Numbered from the stretch's first letter, positions 18,151 to 27,463 are shown. The stretch is DNA of 64,000 bases from Candidatus Accumulibacter sp. ACC003 (GCF_907163085.1 NZ_CAJQTX010000001.1:513001-577000); one strand, 5' to 3'. The notes: generated by a model from the letters alone, not told the origin. Program-made: numbers and translations.

Positions 18151-18401
18151 CGTCGGCACGCCGCGCCCCGGGGCTGCTCAACCCATCCGTCGGGCAGCGC
18201 GTGCCCGGGCTGCGGCAGGCCGTTGGCCGCTTGCTTTTCTGGGGCGACGCGTGCCGCTACGCAGGCATGGCTACTAAAGTGCTCTCCTGAAATCGAGCCA
18301 GCACTGCCTGTCCACCATCGTCCTGCGCGCTGACAAAAAAAGGAAACTCTGGGTCTTGCGGAAGCTACGTAAAACGGCGCATTGACTCGCCGCCGTCCAG
18401 C

Positions 18402-18428
18402 GTATGAGAATATTTACAACTTCCATAC
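18402..18428. promoter_or_regulatory. NikR-like operator upstream of nickel permease
   Basis: GTATGA, 15 nt, CCATAC. The established NikR operator is GTATGA-N16-TCATAC, and the inner AT-rich part (GAATATTTACAA) also resembles the E. coli site. There is one half-site mismatch and one missing spacer base. It ends 10 bp before the permease start, a position fit for repression. Confidence 0.5.
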
Positions 18429-18438
18429 GGGATGCGCC

Positions 18439-19263
18439 ATGCCTGCGTTACCGACCGACTGGCTTTCACTGCTGGCTCTGACCCTTGTCCTCGGCATGAA
18501 ACACGGATTCGACGCCGATCATCTGGCGACCATCGATGGTTTGACCCGTTTCAACATCCACGCCCGTCCGCGTCTGGCCCGCTATTGCGGCACCCTGTTC
18601 TCGCTCGGGCACGGCGCCGTCGTTCTGCTCATCGCCCTCGGGGTTTCGGCCCTCACCGGTCACTGGCAGGTGCCCGAGTGCTTCGATACGCTCGGGGCAC
18701 TGATTTCGATTGTTTTTCTGGCGGCGCTCGGCGGCCTGAATCTCGCGGCCGTGTTGCGCGCCGCACCGAACGAGATCGTCCGGCCGATTGGCCTCAAGGG
18801 GCGGGTTCTCGGCAGGCTGCGCCACGTTTCCCACCCGCTGTTGGTCGCGCTGGTTGGCGCGCTGTTCGCCCTTTCATTCGACACCATGTCGCAAGCCGCC
18901 TTCTTCGCGCTAACGGCAACGCAGTTCGGCGGTTGGCAGCAAGCGTTGATGCTCGCCCTCCTGTTCATGCTCGGCATGCTGCTGACCGACGGCATCAACG
19001 GCTTGTGGATCGCCCGCTTGATCGCCCGGGCTGATCAGACTGCCGTGATCGCTTCACGCGTTATCGGCCTCGTCGTTGCCAGCCTCAGCCTGTTGGTCAG
19101 TGCGTTCGGCGTCATGAAACTGAGCATGCCCGGGATCGACGTTTGGAGCACAGGCAAGGAACTGAGTTTCGGGGTCGCCATGGTGTGCTTGGTCGCTGTC
19201 AGTTTCCTGCTGGCCATCCGGCTTGCACGCAGGCACGTGGCGGTGGCCGCCAGGCGCTATTAG
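18439..19263 (+). CDS. NiCoT-family nickel/cobalt permease (HoxN/NixA type)
   Basis: This 274-residue inner-membrane permease carries the NiCoT signature HGFDADH (H-x4-DH) in helix 2 and LGHGAVV plus SFDTMSQAA in later helices. All are typical of high-affinity Ni2+/Co2+ uptake proteins. The start at 18439 was chosen because the membrane segments begin directly after it and homologues begin similarly; an upstream in-frame start at 18382 has no support. A NikR-like site precedes it and a protein with a histidine-rich tail is encoded convergently. Nickel is therefore the likelier substrate, supplying perhaps hydrogenase or urease. Confidence 0.88.
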   Translation: MPALPTDWLSLLALTLVLGMKHGFDADHLATIDGLTRFNIHARPRLARYCGTLFSLGHGAVVLLIALGVSALTGHWQVPECFDTLGALISIVFLAALGGLNLAAVLRAAPNEIVRPIGLKGRVLGRLRHVSHPLLVALVGALFALSFDTMSQAAFFALTATQFGGWQQALMLALLFMLGMLLTDGINGLWIARLIARADQTAVIASRVIGLVVASLSLLVSAFGVMKLSMPGIDVWSTGKELSFGVAMVCLVAVSFLLAIRLARRHVAVAARRY

Positions 19264-19362
19264 CGGCCGTGAAGTCGCGCTTTGCGCCTGCGCCGCAGTG
19301 GCCCGGAAGTTCAGGCCGACGCCAGTGAGCAGTGCCTGAGAACGCTTCCGAACGACCGCCGT

Positions 19363-19641
19363 TTAGTGTCCGTGCGAGTGCTTGTTGTGGGGCTTGGCGG
19401 GCACCGGCTCGGGCAGCTCGGGCGGGTGGCGAATCACCGCCACGACTTCATCGGGCTCGTACCAGAACTCGCCGTGCGGACCACTGAGAGCGCCGGTAAT
19501 CAGCAAGATCAGGCCATCCACGACATTGATCTGGGTGATCGTTTCCCAAGTATCGGTTGGGTGTTTGCTGGTGCCGAGACCGTTGTAGATCAAATCGCCG
19601 AGTTGGACTTCGGCCGCGCCAATCTTGATTCTGGTTGTCAT
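19363..19641 (-). CDS. Small protein with histidine-rich C-terminus, function unknown
   Basis: This 92-residue protein starts MTTRIKIGAAEVQLGDLI, preceded by GGAGAGGG. The tail ends HNKHSHGH, a likely metal-binding cluster. There is no signal peptide. The core contains WETITQINVVDGLILLITG and HGEFWYEPDEVVAVIRHP, which I do not recognise. It is convergent with the nickel permease. The shared metal theme is suggestive only. Confidence 0.7.
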   Translation of the reverse strand: MTTRIKIGAAEVQLGDLIYNGLGTSKHPTDTWETITQINVVDGLILLITGALSGPHGEFWYEPDEVVAVIRHPPELPEPVPAKPHNKHSHGH

Positions 19642-19794
19642 ACCCTCTCCCTTTTGAACCGCCGGCCGCCGATGTGCCGACCTTGGCCGATCATGCGCCT
19701 TTCCTGAGCTCCGCGCCACGTCCGGCCTGGTCCACCTGAGCTCACGCCTGGCTGTCTCGGCGCATCTTGGCAGAGGAGGGCGGCCCGCTCACTG

Positions 19795-20496
19795 CTAGCC
19801 CATTCCGCGCGCGTAAGTGGCGTTGTCGGCCTCGTAGCAGCCGCAGGAAGCGGCTTCGAGGCCGCCGCGGTCGAGAATCGTGATATTCCCACGGCTGTAG
19901 CGGATCAGTTTGCGATTTTGCAGCGAAGTGGCGGCCCTGGTTACCCCGACTCGACGCACCCCCAGCATCGACGCCAGGAATTCGTGTGTGCCGTGAAAGG
20001 CGTCCGAGTGCGCCCGGTCCTGCGTCATCAAGAGGCAACGCGCGAGGCGCTCTTCGACGACATGAAAGCGGGTGCAGGCGCTTGATTGCGCCAGTTGCCC
20101 CATGACCACGTGCAGGTAGCGCTTGAGCAAGCCTTGCAGCGCCGGACAGAGTCCGAGTTCACGAAGAAACGACGCCGTGTCCATTCGCAGTGCGAGGCCG
20201 TCGCCCTGGACCAGCGCGCTGAGCGGCGAAACATCGACCCCGAGGACCAGCGAGATCCCGAGCATACCTTCGTCACCGACCAGACCGACCTCCAGGCTGG
20301 CACAACCGTCGATCGGCGTGAGCAGGGAAATGTAGCTGGTGGTGGGAAAGAAGACGTGGCGAATGCGCTCGCCGGGTTCGGCCAGAACCTCGGCAAAGCT
20401 CAGTTCGACCAGCTCACCGGCGGCCAGTAGACGCCGCCGGCCTTTTTGCGGCAGAGCGTCGATCAGACGATTGACAGCAGGGGAAGACTTGGTCAT
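19795..20496 (-). CDS. Crp/Fnr-family transcriptional regulator
   Basis: This 233-residue regulator has an N-terminal cupin sensor ([18 protein letters not shown]) and a C-terminal winged helix ([18 protein letters not shown]). It is the same subgroup as the protein at 13900-14643. An ATG start at 20496, with AGGGA 10 nt upstream, is preferred; an in-frame GTG at 20502 is possible. The sensor lacks Fnr-type N-terminal cysteines. A perfect hairpin lies about 73 bp upstream. Target genes are unknown, but see the 12-copy palindrome. Confidence 0.85.
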   Translation of the reverse strand: MTKSSPAVNRLIDALPQKGRRRLLAAGELVELSFAEVLAEPGERIRHVFFPTTSYISLLTPIDGCASLEVGLVGDEGMLGISLVLGVDVSPLSALVQGDGLALRMDTASFLRELGLCPALQGLLKRYLHVVMGQLAQSSACTRFHVVEERLARCLLMTQDRAHSDAFHGTHEFLASMLGVRRVGVTRAATSLQNRKLIRYSRGNITILDRGGLEAASCGCYEADNATYARGMG

Positions 20497-20568
20497 TGGC
20501 ACGTCGTCCCTCGCGATGCAAAAAGGAAAGCGTTAGCTGTAAAGACGGTGCTGCAATCTCGGTGTCGG

Positions 20569-20601
20569 ATGCGGGCGACGAGTGCACAGCGTCGCCCGCA
20601 T
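20569..20601. promoter_or_regulatory. Perfect 12-bp inverted repeat upstream of Crp/Fnr gene
   Basis: ATGCGGGCGACG, 9-nt loop AGTGCACAG, CGTCGCCCGCAT. There is no T-tract, so it is not a standard terminator. Its position upstream of the minus-strand regulator gene fits an operator, attenuator or extragenic palindrome. Confidence 0.55.
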
Positions 20602-20802
20602 AAATACGTCATGGCGCAAAGTGTGGAATGAAACTTGACGGCGGTCTGGGCGGTGGCGCACACAAGGGCGCTGAACGTCGGGCGTGCGACGCCAGCGGCG
20701 CGGTTCTTCGCCCATCCGTCAGCAGCGATCCGACGACGTCGCCGATGCTCCGGGATTGAGGGTTCGAGCTGTCTTGACTACACACCTCCCCGGTAGTCGC
20801 TA

Positions 20803-20818
20803 TGTGCAGCAGCGCACA
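20803..20818. promoter_or_regulatory. Candidate operator TGTGCA-GCAG-CGCACA
   Basis: Copy of the window-wide palindrome, followed by GACC as in other copies. It lies 115 bp upstream of the small gene at 20934. Confidence 0.45.
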
Positions 20819-20933
20819 GACCAGCCCGGGGGCTCGGCGCAGTCTCTGGCCACTCGTGGTGAGAAACGGGGAATCGACCGCAGCCGTTCCACCACCGCCT
20901 GATGGCAATTGCCAACCAATCACTGGAACCCGC

Positions 20934-21224
20934 ATGGAAAACCGTCAATTCACGATCGAAGTGGCTCTGGAGTTTCACCGGCGCACGGCGGCGATCATCG
21001 CTGCCGTCCAGGCCGGAATGTGGAACAACGGCGTGCACGACCTCCTCGGCTATGCCACCGACTTCGCCGTCGGTGAGGCGCGCGGACGGCAGACGCTGGT
21101 GCTGAAAAGCCGCAGCCGTTCGAGCTATATGCGTCTGCAATGGGAGTCCATCCTCGGCGACGGCGCCGCTGATCGGCAACTGGTAGACGACGCCATTCAG
21201 AGCGCGATCAACGAACTCGCCTGA
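20934..21224 (+). CDS. Small hypothetical protein
   Basis: This 96-residue cytoplasmic protein starts MENRQFTIEVALEFHRRTAA. It has mixed helix/strand character, no signal and no membrane segment. The upstream part of the open frame looks non-coding, so the ATG at 20934 is used. I do not recognise the family. A copy of the candidate operator lies upstream, which groups it with the small stress/envelope genes. Confidence 0.55.
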   Translation: MENRQFTIEVALEFHRRTAAIIAAVQAGMWNNGVHDLLGYATDFAVGEARGRQTLVLKSRSRSSYMRLQWESILGDGAADRQLVDDAIQSAINELA

Positions 21225-21346
21225 GCGGTCTGGCATCGCCGAAGCGCCATACAGAAAAGGTTCTGAATTCGCTGGCTGATTGCTGGCCCTGGATCGTGCC
21301 CCTCGCTGTGCGCCGTTGCGCAAGCCCGCACCCTCCGGTACGCCTA

Positions 21347-21362
21347 TGTTCGCTGGCAGACA
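21347..21362. promoter_or_regulatory. Candidate operator TGTTCG-CTGG-CAGACA
   Basis: Copy of the palindrome, 188 bp upstream of the lipoprotein gene at 21551. The same site and context recur at 45317 before the paralogous gene. Confidence 0.5.
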
Positions 21363-21550
21363 GACCGCCAGAGCGGTTCTGCGTAGCCTGCAGAGGTCCG
21401 GGACGGACGACGGCGCCGTGGCGATGCGCAAGGCTTGCAAAGAGCGTGCGCATGGCGAAACGAACCAACTGTTTGCTCCGCCTGTCGCAAGCCGTGATGG
21501 ACCAGGCAAGACGTGCCATAAACAGCATTTTTTTACCAAGAGGTAAGTCG

Positions 21551-21772
21551 ATGAAAATGATTCGGAGAGTTGGGTTCAGCGCACTCGCCGCCGCTGTCCT
21601 GTTCGGCCTGGGTGCCTGTGCGGAGATGGCGGAGCAGGACAAGAGTAGCAGCATCGACGCCGGCGCCGACGCGCTCGGAGTAGCCACTCTTCCGGACGGC
21701 AGCACCGTCGGAGCCGTCGGCGGCGCCCCTGTCGGCGGCGTCATCGGCCACGACGTCGGCAAGAAGAAGTGA
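21551..21772 (+). CDS. Small lipoprotein with degenerate glycine zipper (OsmB-like)
   Basis: This 73-residue protein has lipobox LFGLGAC. It is a paralogue of the protein at 45562-45777; signal sequences are almost the same (FSALAAAVLFGLG). In the other copy the glycine zipper IGAGAGAVGG is intact. Here several glycines are replaced (IDAGADALGV), leaving only the C-terminal VGGVIGHD portion. It is probably an outer-membrane stress lipoprotein that is diverging or decaying. It forms a pair with the lipoprotein gene at 21891. Confidence 0.75.
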   Translation: MKMIRRVGFSALAAAVLFGLGACAEMAEQDKSSSIDAGADALGVATLPDGSTVGAVGGAPVGGVIGHDVGKKK

Positions 21773-21890
21773 TGCGCGCCTGGCCTCCGGCAGGCGCCTG
21801 GCGCCGGCTCCTGACGCTGATCCGGCAGCCAACGCGACCCTCGTGCTCACTCCCACAGCCGGACAATCGAATGACCAGGAGGTAGCAGAA

Positions 21891-22091
21891 ATGAAACACC
21901 GTCGATCAATCAGCACCGCTTTGCTCGTGAGCGCATTGCTCCTGGCATTATCGGCTTGCCAGAAGCACGAAGGCGAAGGCCCGGCAGAGCACGCAGGAAA
22001 GGCCATCGACAAGGTCGTCGAGAAGGCTGGGCAGCAGGTCGAAAAAGCGGGTGAAGCCATCCAGGAAACGGCCAAGGGCGACAAGCAATAG
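21891..22091 (+). CDS. Small lipoprotein, entericidin-like size
   Basis: This 66-residue protein has signal LLVSALLLALSAC and a short charged amphipathic helix (AIDKVVEKAGQQVEKAGEAI). It is the paralogue of 45908-46102, which has the same repeated EKAGQQVEKAG motif. The start is at 21891 after AGGAGGT. Likely an outer-membrane lipoprotein of envelope stress. Function not established. Confidence 0.75.
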   Translation: MKHRRSISTALLVSALLLALSACQKHEGEGPAEHAGKAIDKVVEKAGQQVEKAGEAIQETAKGDKQ

Positions 22092-22235
22092 GATGTTGCA
22101 AGCACACGCGAGCTGGCGTCGCGCCACCGAAGGTATCGCAAGCTCCCTTTCCTGGCCTGGCGTGGGCGCTGGGCGGCCGATATTCACCAGCGCCCGTTGC
22201 CCAGCAAACGACCCCGAGCCCTCGCGGTACAGGCC

Positions 22236-24629
22236 ATGAACAATTCCCCGACCGCGGTGCTTCTCGTCGACGATCCCGCCGAAGCTAAAATTGTCCTGGC
22301 CGTGCTCGTCGCTACGGGCGACAAGGAAAACGCGCACCCGGCCTTGCCGGGCGGCGTCGATGAGCCTGTCGCCCCCCGCCGCCTGCCAGCCCTGTGCGAG
22401 GCCATCGAGCGCGAGGCCAGCCTGGGCGCGCTGCGCAACAGCGAGGCGCGTTTCCGCGCCATTAGCGATGCCTCACCGCTGGGCATCTTCGTCGCCGACG
22501 CACAGGGTCGTTGCGTCTATAGCAATGCCGCGTATCACACCATAGCCGGGCGAAGCTTCGAGCAGACGCTGGGAACGAACTGGAGTTGGGCTATCCATCC
22601 GCAGGATCGCCCGCGCGCTCTTGCCGCGTGGCACGCGGCGGCACACGCCCGGGAGCCATTCCAGTCGGAAGTCCGCTTTCTGCGGGAAGACGGCAGCGTC
22701 GTATGGACGCGCCTGAACGCGACTGCCCTGAGTGACCGGGGGACAATGCAAGCGCACGTGCAGACGGTTGAAGACATCAGTGTGCGCAAGTCGATGGAGC
22801 TCGTGCTGCACGCGGCGGAAGAAGCCTTGTTCGAGGAAAAGGAGTGGGTCCAGGTGACGCTCAACTCGATTGGCGACGCGGTGCTGACCACTGACCTTCT
22901 CGGCAAGGTCAGCTATCTCAATCGCGTCGCCGAGGCCTTGACCGGCTGGTCTCGCGACGACGCCCTGGGCCGACCACTTTCCGAGGTGTTCCGGATCATC
23001 GACGGCACGACGCGCCAGGCCGCTGCGAATCCCGCCCAACGCGCCATCGCCGAGGATTGCAGCGTCGGATTGATCGCCGATTGTCTGCTGCTGCGCCGTG
23101 ACGGAGCCGAGTGCGCCATCGAGGATTCCACCGCGCCCATCCACAACCGCTATGGCCAGGTCGTCGGCGCGGTGATCGTCTTCCACGACGTCAGCGAATC
23201 GCGGGCGATGACGCGCAAGATGGCCCACCTGGCCCAGCACGACATTCTCACCGGCCTGGCAAACCGGTCGCTGCTGACAGAACGGCTGGCGCACGCCATC
23301 GCTCTGGCGCGGCGGCACGGCAAGCAAGTCGCGCTGCTGTTCCTGGACGTGGATCATTTCAAAGACATCAACGATTCCCTGGGGCATCTGGTAGGCGACC
23401 AATTGCTGCAGTCGCTTGCCGGCCGTTTGCTGGCTTGTGTGCGCGCCACCGACACGGTATGCCGCCACGGCGGTGACGAGTTCGTGATCGTGCTGGCGGA
23501 CATCGAGCAAGCCCAGGATGCAGCCCATGTTGCCGAGAAGGTGCACGCCGCCGCGGCCGTGCCACAGTTCATTGGTGGGCAGCAACTTCATGTCAGCCTG
23601 AGCATCGGCATCAGCGTCTATCCGGATGATGGCAGCGACGCGGAGACCATGATCGCCAACGCGGACACCGCGATGTATCACGCCAAGGAATGCGGCCGTA
23701 ACACCTACCGGTTTTTCACGGCCGACATGAACACCAGCGCGCTGCGCCGGCTGTTCGTCGAGAGCAGCCTGCGCCGCGCCCTCAAGCAGAACGAGTTCGT
23801 CCTCCATTACCAGCCACAGATCGATCTGGCTTCAGGCACCATGACCGGTGCCGAGGCCCTGATCCGCTGGCGGGATCCCGATCGTGGACTGCTCTACCCG
23901 GGCGAGTTCGTAGCGATTGCAGAAGAGTGCGGCCTGATCGTCCCGATTGGCCGCTGGGTGCTGCGCGAAGCCTGCAGGCAGGTCCAGGAGTGGCGGGACG
24001 CGGGCCTGCACGCGGTACCGGTGGCGGTCAATATTTCGGCCGTCGAGTTCAGACACGGGGATTTTCTTGAAAGCGTTGCCCTGAGCCTGAAGGAGAGCGG
24101 TTTGGCCGCGCGCTATCTCGAGCTGGAACTGACGGAAAGCGTTCTCATGCACAACAGCGAGTCGTCGGCAGCGGTGTTTGACGCTCTCAAGACCATGGGA
24201 GTGACGCTGGCCATCGACGACTTTGGTACTGGTTACTCGAGTCTGAGGGATCTGAAGCGTTTTGCGATTGGAACCCTGAAGATCGACCAATCCCTGGTGC
24301 GCGAGATCGCCAGCGATGCCGATGACGCAAGCGTCGTCAGCGCGGTGATCGGCATGGCGAGAAATCTCAAGCAGCGGGTCATCGCCGAGGGCATCGAAAC
24401 GCCAGAGCAGCTCGCCTTCCTGCAGACGCAGCGCTGCGACGAGGGGCAAGGCTTTCAGTTCAGTCGGCCGCTGTGCGCCGAGGACTTCGCGCGCTTGCTG
24501 CTTGCGGGAAATGACTTGCAACCCTGGTGTCGGCCGGCCGGCTGGATTCGCGGCTGCGTATTCCACAGCAAACCGGCAACGCATTCGACGCGGACCTGGA
24601 AGGTGGGCCCACGGAAACCCGAACACTGA
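22236..24629 (+). CDS. PAS-PAS-GGDEF-EAL cyclic-di-GMP turnover protein
   Basis: This 797-residue protein begins with a short receiver-like stub (AVLLVDDPAEAKIVLAVLVA) that is too short to be a functional REC. It then has two PAS domains (about 75-190 and 210-325), a GGDEF domain with intact active site HGGDEFV, and an EAL domain (EALIRW, NISAVEF, ELELTES, DDFGTGYSSL, EGIE). Both cyclase and phosphodiesterase motifs are complete. The start at 22236 is supported by a closely similar start region duplicated at about 35093. The last 50 residues after the EAL domain look unconserved, so the 3' end may have been altered. Confidence 0.85.
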   Translation: MNNSPTAVLLVDDPAEAKIVLAVLVATGDKENAHPALPGGVDEPVAPRRLPALCEAIEREASLGALRNSEARFRAISDASPLGIFVADAQGRCVYSNAAYHTIAGRSFEQTLGTNWSWAIHPQDRPRALAAWHAAAHAREPFQSEVRFLREDGSVVWTRLNATALSDRGTMQAHVQTVEDISVRKSMELVLHAAEEALFEEKEWVQVTLNSIGDAVLTTDLLGKVSYLNRVAEALTGWSRDDALGRPLSEVFRIIDGTTRQAAANPAQRAIAEDCSVGLIADCLLLRRDGAECAIEDSTAPIHNRYGQVVGAVIVFHDVSESRAMTRKMAHLAQHDILTGLANRSLLTERLAHAIALARRHGKQVALLFLDVDHFKDINDSLGHLVGDQLLQSLAGRLLACVRATDTVCRHGGDEFVIVLADIEQAQDAAHVAEKVHAAAAVPQFIGGQQLHVSLSIGISVYPDDGSDAETMIANADTAMYHAKECGRNTYRFFTADMNTSALRRLFVESSLRRALKQNEFVLHYQPQIDLASGTMTGAEALIRWRDPDRGLLYPGEFVAIAEECGLIVPIGRWVLREACRQVQEWRDAGLHAVPVAVNISAVEFRHGDFLESVALSLKESGLAARYLELELTESVLMHNSESSAAVFDALKTMGVTLAIDDFGTGYSSLRDLKRFAIGTLKIDQSLVREIASDADDASVVSAVIGMARNLKQRVIAEGIETPEQLAFLQTQRCDEGQGFQFSRPLCAEDFARLLLAGNDLQPWCRPAGWIRGCVFHSKPATHSTRTWKVGPRKPEH

Positions 24630-24700
24630 CGGCAGGCATTCTTGTCGTCACCAGCGGGCAGTCGATCGGATTGCGCCAGGCCGGCCCGCGTAAGCGCCAA

Positions 24701-24716
24701 TGTTTGCTAGCGCACA
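24701..24716. promoter_or_regulatory. Candidate operator TGTTTG-CTAG-CGCACA
   Basis: Copy of the palindrome, 133 bp upstream of the csbD-like gene. Followed by GAAC. Confidence 0.5.
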
Positions 24717-24849
24717 GAACTTGACCCCCCCTTGATCGTAGTCTCTCGACATCGACACGGGGTATCGCTTGTTTGATGACCGCGAGTCGCTGGACGAACC
24801 GCAGCTGGTTCGACGATCAGAGATATAAACCATTACACAGGAGTTCACG

Positions 24850-25053
24850 ATGAACGAAGATCAAGTCAAGGGCGCAGCAAAGGACCTGGGCGGCAAAATT
24901 CAGCAAGAGGTCGGCAAACTGGTAGGCAGCACGGAGCAGCAGACCAAGGGATTGAAGAATCAGGCTGAAGGCCAGGTGCAGGAACATCTCGGCGACCTGA
25001 AAGAGGACGTCAAAGACGCCAGGGACGCAGTCAAGGATGCCTTGAAGCCGTAG
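24850..25053 (+). CDS. CsbD-family stress protein
   Basis: A 67-residue hydrophilic protein, MNEDQVKGAAKDLGGKIQQE, then KLVGSTEQQTKGL. It matches the CsbD family, a general-stress small protein of unknown mechanism. ACACAGGAG precedes the ATG. It is monocistronic, with a candidate operator upstream and a strong terminator 31 nt after the stop. Confidence 0.9.
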   Translation: MNEDQVKGAAKDLGGKIQQEVGKLVGSTEQQTKGLKNQAEGQVQEHLGDLKEDVKDARDAVKDALKP

Positions 25054-25083
25054 GCCCAATGGGCATAGCTGCCCATCGTTTTC

Positions 25084-25114
25084 ACGAAGCAAGCGCCATT
25101 GGCGCTTGCTTCGT
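25084..25114 (+). terminator. Intrinsic terminator after csbD-like gene
   Basis: Perfect 14-bp stem ACGAAGCAAGCGCC / GGCGCTTGCTTCGT with loop ATT, followed by TT. Well placed for termination of the csbD-like transcript. Confidence 0.8.
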
Positions 25115-25324
25115 TTCCGCTGCTCATGCCCTGGTCTGGTGAGTTCTTGCGGTCAATCCCGAGCGCCGGAGCGACTTCTACGTCGTCAGCAGCGAGCATG
25201 CTGGTAAGCGAATTTCCGCCGCCTGCTGGTCGATCTGCAGCGATCGCTGACATGTCATGGCCGTTAGCCGCCGACGAGCAAGCAGGCGATCGTGTCGCGC
25301 CCAGCCAGCAGGTCGGTGGACTCT

Positions 25325-25683
25325 CTAATGAATATCCGCATCGGCTGGACGACGTCAATCGGGACGCGCAACAGATCGCCCTCCAGGATCTGCCGGAGGA
25401 GACGCTGGCCTTCCTGCTCGGCAGCCGCCACTGCGAAACCGATCGACTGTCCACCGAGGCATGGCGGCTGTTCGAGCACACGCCGCTCGGCTGGGCACGC
25501 GTGCAGGCGATCTGCGATTTTGTTCATCAGCGGATCCGCTTCGGCTACCAGTTCGCATGCCCGACCAAGACCGCCTGGGAGACCGACAACGAGCGCGACG
25601 CCGCCGACGTCGCGCTGCTCACGACCTTCGGACCGAGCGTCCTGAAGAGCTTTTTCGTCCGCTGCGACGAAGTGGCGACGGCC
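25325..25683 (+). pseudogene. Transglutaminase-like protein lacking its catalytic core
   Basis: The frame carries family stretches QQIALQDLPEETLAFLLGSRHC, HTPLGWARVQAICDFVHQRI and, further on, RDAADVALLTTFGPSVLKSF. In intact homologues about 80 residues lie between KTAWE and RDAADVAL and include the catalytic Cys-His-Asp. Here the two are joined directly in frame, so the enzyme core is gone. The N-terminal domain is also missing and the C-terminus runs past the expected end. It lies just upstream of the antiporter gene. Confidence 0.65.
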
Positions 25684-25910
25684 TGGTGCAGGGGAGCCGC
25701 AGCCATGCCTGGCATCATTGACCTGCGCCGGCCAGGTCGTCAGCCGCCAGGAGGTCGCCAAGCCGCGGCAGCTGGCCTGGACGGTCGACGCCTGGCAGAG
25801 CGGCGCCATCGTTGCCGGCAGCGCGACGGCGAGCGCAATCGTCAGGCGCCCGCCGGCAAGATCGGGGACGCGCTGGGCGGCATCCGAGACCTTCAAAGAG
25901 CCAAGCGGCG

Positions 25911-27200
25911 ATGACCGGAGCACTGTGGTTCCTGCTGGTCGGCGGCCTGTTGCTCGTCATGGGTCTGACCCCGTCGTTCATCAAGCGCCTACCGGTGACC
26001 TCGGCGATCATCTACCTGGCGATCGGTCTGCTCGTCGGGCCGACGCTACTCAACGCCTTTCACTTCAACCCGCTCAAGGAATCGGCCCTGCTGGAAGTGC
26101 TGACCGAAGTGGCGGTGCTGATTTCGCTGTTTGCCGCCGGCGTCAAGATGCCTGCGCCGATGCGGCTCGATCGCTGGCGAACACCGCTGCTGCTGGCATC
26201 GGCGTCGATGGTCCTGACGGTCGCCATGGTGGCCGCGTTTGCCCACTACGCGCTCGGACTGTCCCTCGGCGCTGCGGTGCTTCTCGGTGCCATCGTCGCG
26301 CCAACCGATCCGGTCCTCGCCACCGACGTCCAGATTCGTCATCCCGGCGACCGCGACCGCCTGCGCTTCGATCTCACCTGCGAAGCCGGCATGAATGATG
26401 GCAGCGCCTTCCCGTTCGTGATGCTCGGCCTCGGTTTGCTCGGCTTGCACGACCTCGGCGATTTCGGTCTGCGCTGGGCGCTGGTCGATGTGTTGTGGGC
26501 GACCGTCGCCGGGATCGCGATCGGCCTGGTCCTCGGTTCTGCTCTCGGGCGGCTCGGCTGGACCCTGCGCAGCCGACGTTTTGACCACCAGTTGATGGAC
26601 GATTTTCTCGGCCTGGGACTAATCGGCGTCGTTTATGGGCTCAGCGAACTGGTCAACGCATGGGGCTTTCTGGCGGTGTTCTTCGCCGCCGTCGCGCTTC
26701 GCCAGACCGAAGTAAAGCTGATCAACGCGCGCGCCGCCAACCTGGAAAAAGGGCTTGCCGGGAACGATCCGGTCGCTACGCCAGGTGGCGGCGATCCGGT
26801 GCCGACCGTCAGCGAAGGCTCGCTGATCTTCAAGGAGCATCTCGAGCGGATCTCGGAACTGCTGCTGATCCTGCTCGTCGGCGGCTCGCTGTTCCTCGAT
26901 TCGTGGAGTTGGCGTGCGGTGAGCCTCGCCCTGTTCCTGTTTCTCGTCGCCCGCCCGCTCAGCGTGGCGCTCGCGCTGCTCGGCTCGCGCACGCCAGCGC
27001 GCCTGCGCGGCATGGTCGGCTGGTTCGGCGTGCGTGGCATCGGCTCGCTCTACTATCTGATGTACGCCATTGAACACGGCCTCCCGGAAAACGTCGCGCT
27101 GGAGCTCATCCACATGACGCTGATCGTCGTCACGATGTCGATCCTCGTGCACGGCGCCAGCGTCAAGCCCCTGATGAACCGCTTCTGGCGATCTGGCTGA
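25911..27200 (+). CDS. CPA1-family Na+/H+ antiporter (NhaP-like)
   Basis: This 429-residue membrane protein has about 12 helices. Ion-binding signatures are APTDPVLATDVQ and EAGMNDGSAFP, the latter being the paired-Asp region of CPA1/NhaP exchangers. A charged cytoplasmic loop occurs near residues 275-310. The ATG at 25911 starts directly at the first helix. It exchanges sodium or potassium for protons. It may couple functionally to the Na+-type N-ATPase encoded 20 kb away, but that is inference. Confidence 0.85.
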   Translation: MTGALWFLLVGGLLLVMGLTPSFIKRLPVTSAIIYLAIGLLVGPTLLNAFHFNPLKESALLEVLTEVAVLISLFAAGVKMPAPMRLDRWRTPLLLASASMVLTVAMVAAFAHYALGLSLGAAVLLGAIVAPTDPVLATDVQIRHPGDRDRLRFDLTCEAGMNDGSAFPFVMLGLGLLGLHDLGDFGLRWALVDVLWATVAGIAIGLVLGSALGRLGWTLRSRRFDHQLMDDFLGLGLIGVVYGLSELVNAWGFLAVFFAAVALRQTEVKLINARAANLEKGLAGNDPVATPGGGDPVPTVSEGSLIFKEHLERISELLLILLVGGSLFLDSWSWRAVSLALFLFLVARPLSVALALLGSRTPARLRGMVGWFGVRGIGSLYYLMYAIEHGLPENVALELIHMTLIVVTMSILVHGASVKPLMNRFWRSG

Positions 27201-27320
27201 TGCGCCCCGCGCCGGAGACCTGGGTACCTCGCGGAAGGCTATGTGCCGCCGGCCAGGCTGGCTGATCGATGCGCTTGCTGCCGAGCGCCCGCGCAAGAAG
27301 GAATGAAAGGTTCGGCGCTA

Positions 27321-27336
27321 CGTACGCCAGCGAACA
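27321..27336. promoter_or_regulatory. Candidate operator CGTACG-CCAG-CGAACA
   Basis: Copy of the palindrome with a weaker left half. It lies 127 bp upstream of the phasin start. Confidence 0.4.
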
Positions 27337-27463
27337 GTGTTTGTGGAGTTTTTCGCGCAAGCTGCTCTTGGAGTTCGCAGTTGGTGCTTACCTGAATCGC
27401 TGTTTTAGCGCGGCATTCCTGTACCGCTCAATTCCTGTTTTCAATCCCAAAAGGAGTAACACC

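Noticed and set aside
22473-23807. 444-codon minus-strand frame inside the GGDEF-EAL gene
   Set aside because: Antisense shadow in high-GC DNA; translation has no domain, while the sense frame is a full c-di-GMP enzyme.
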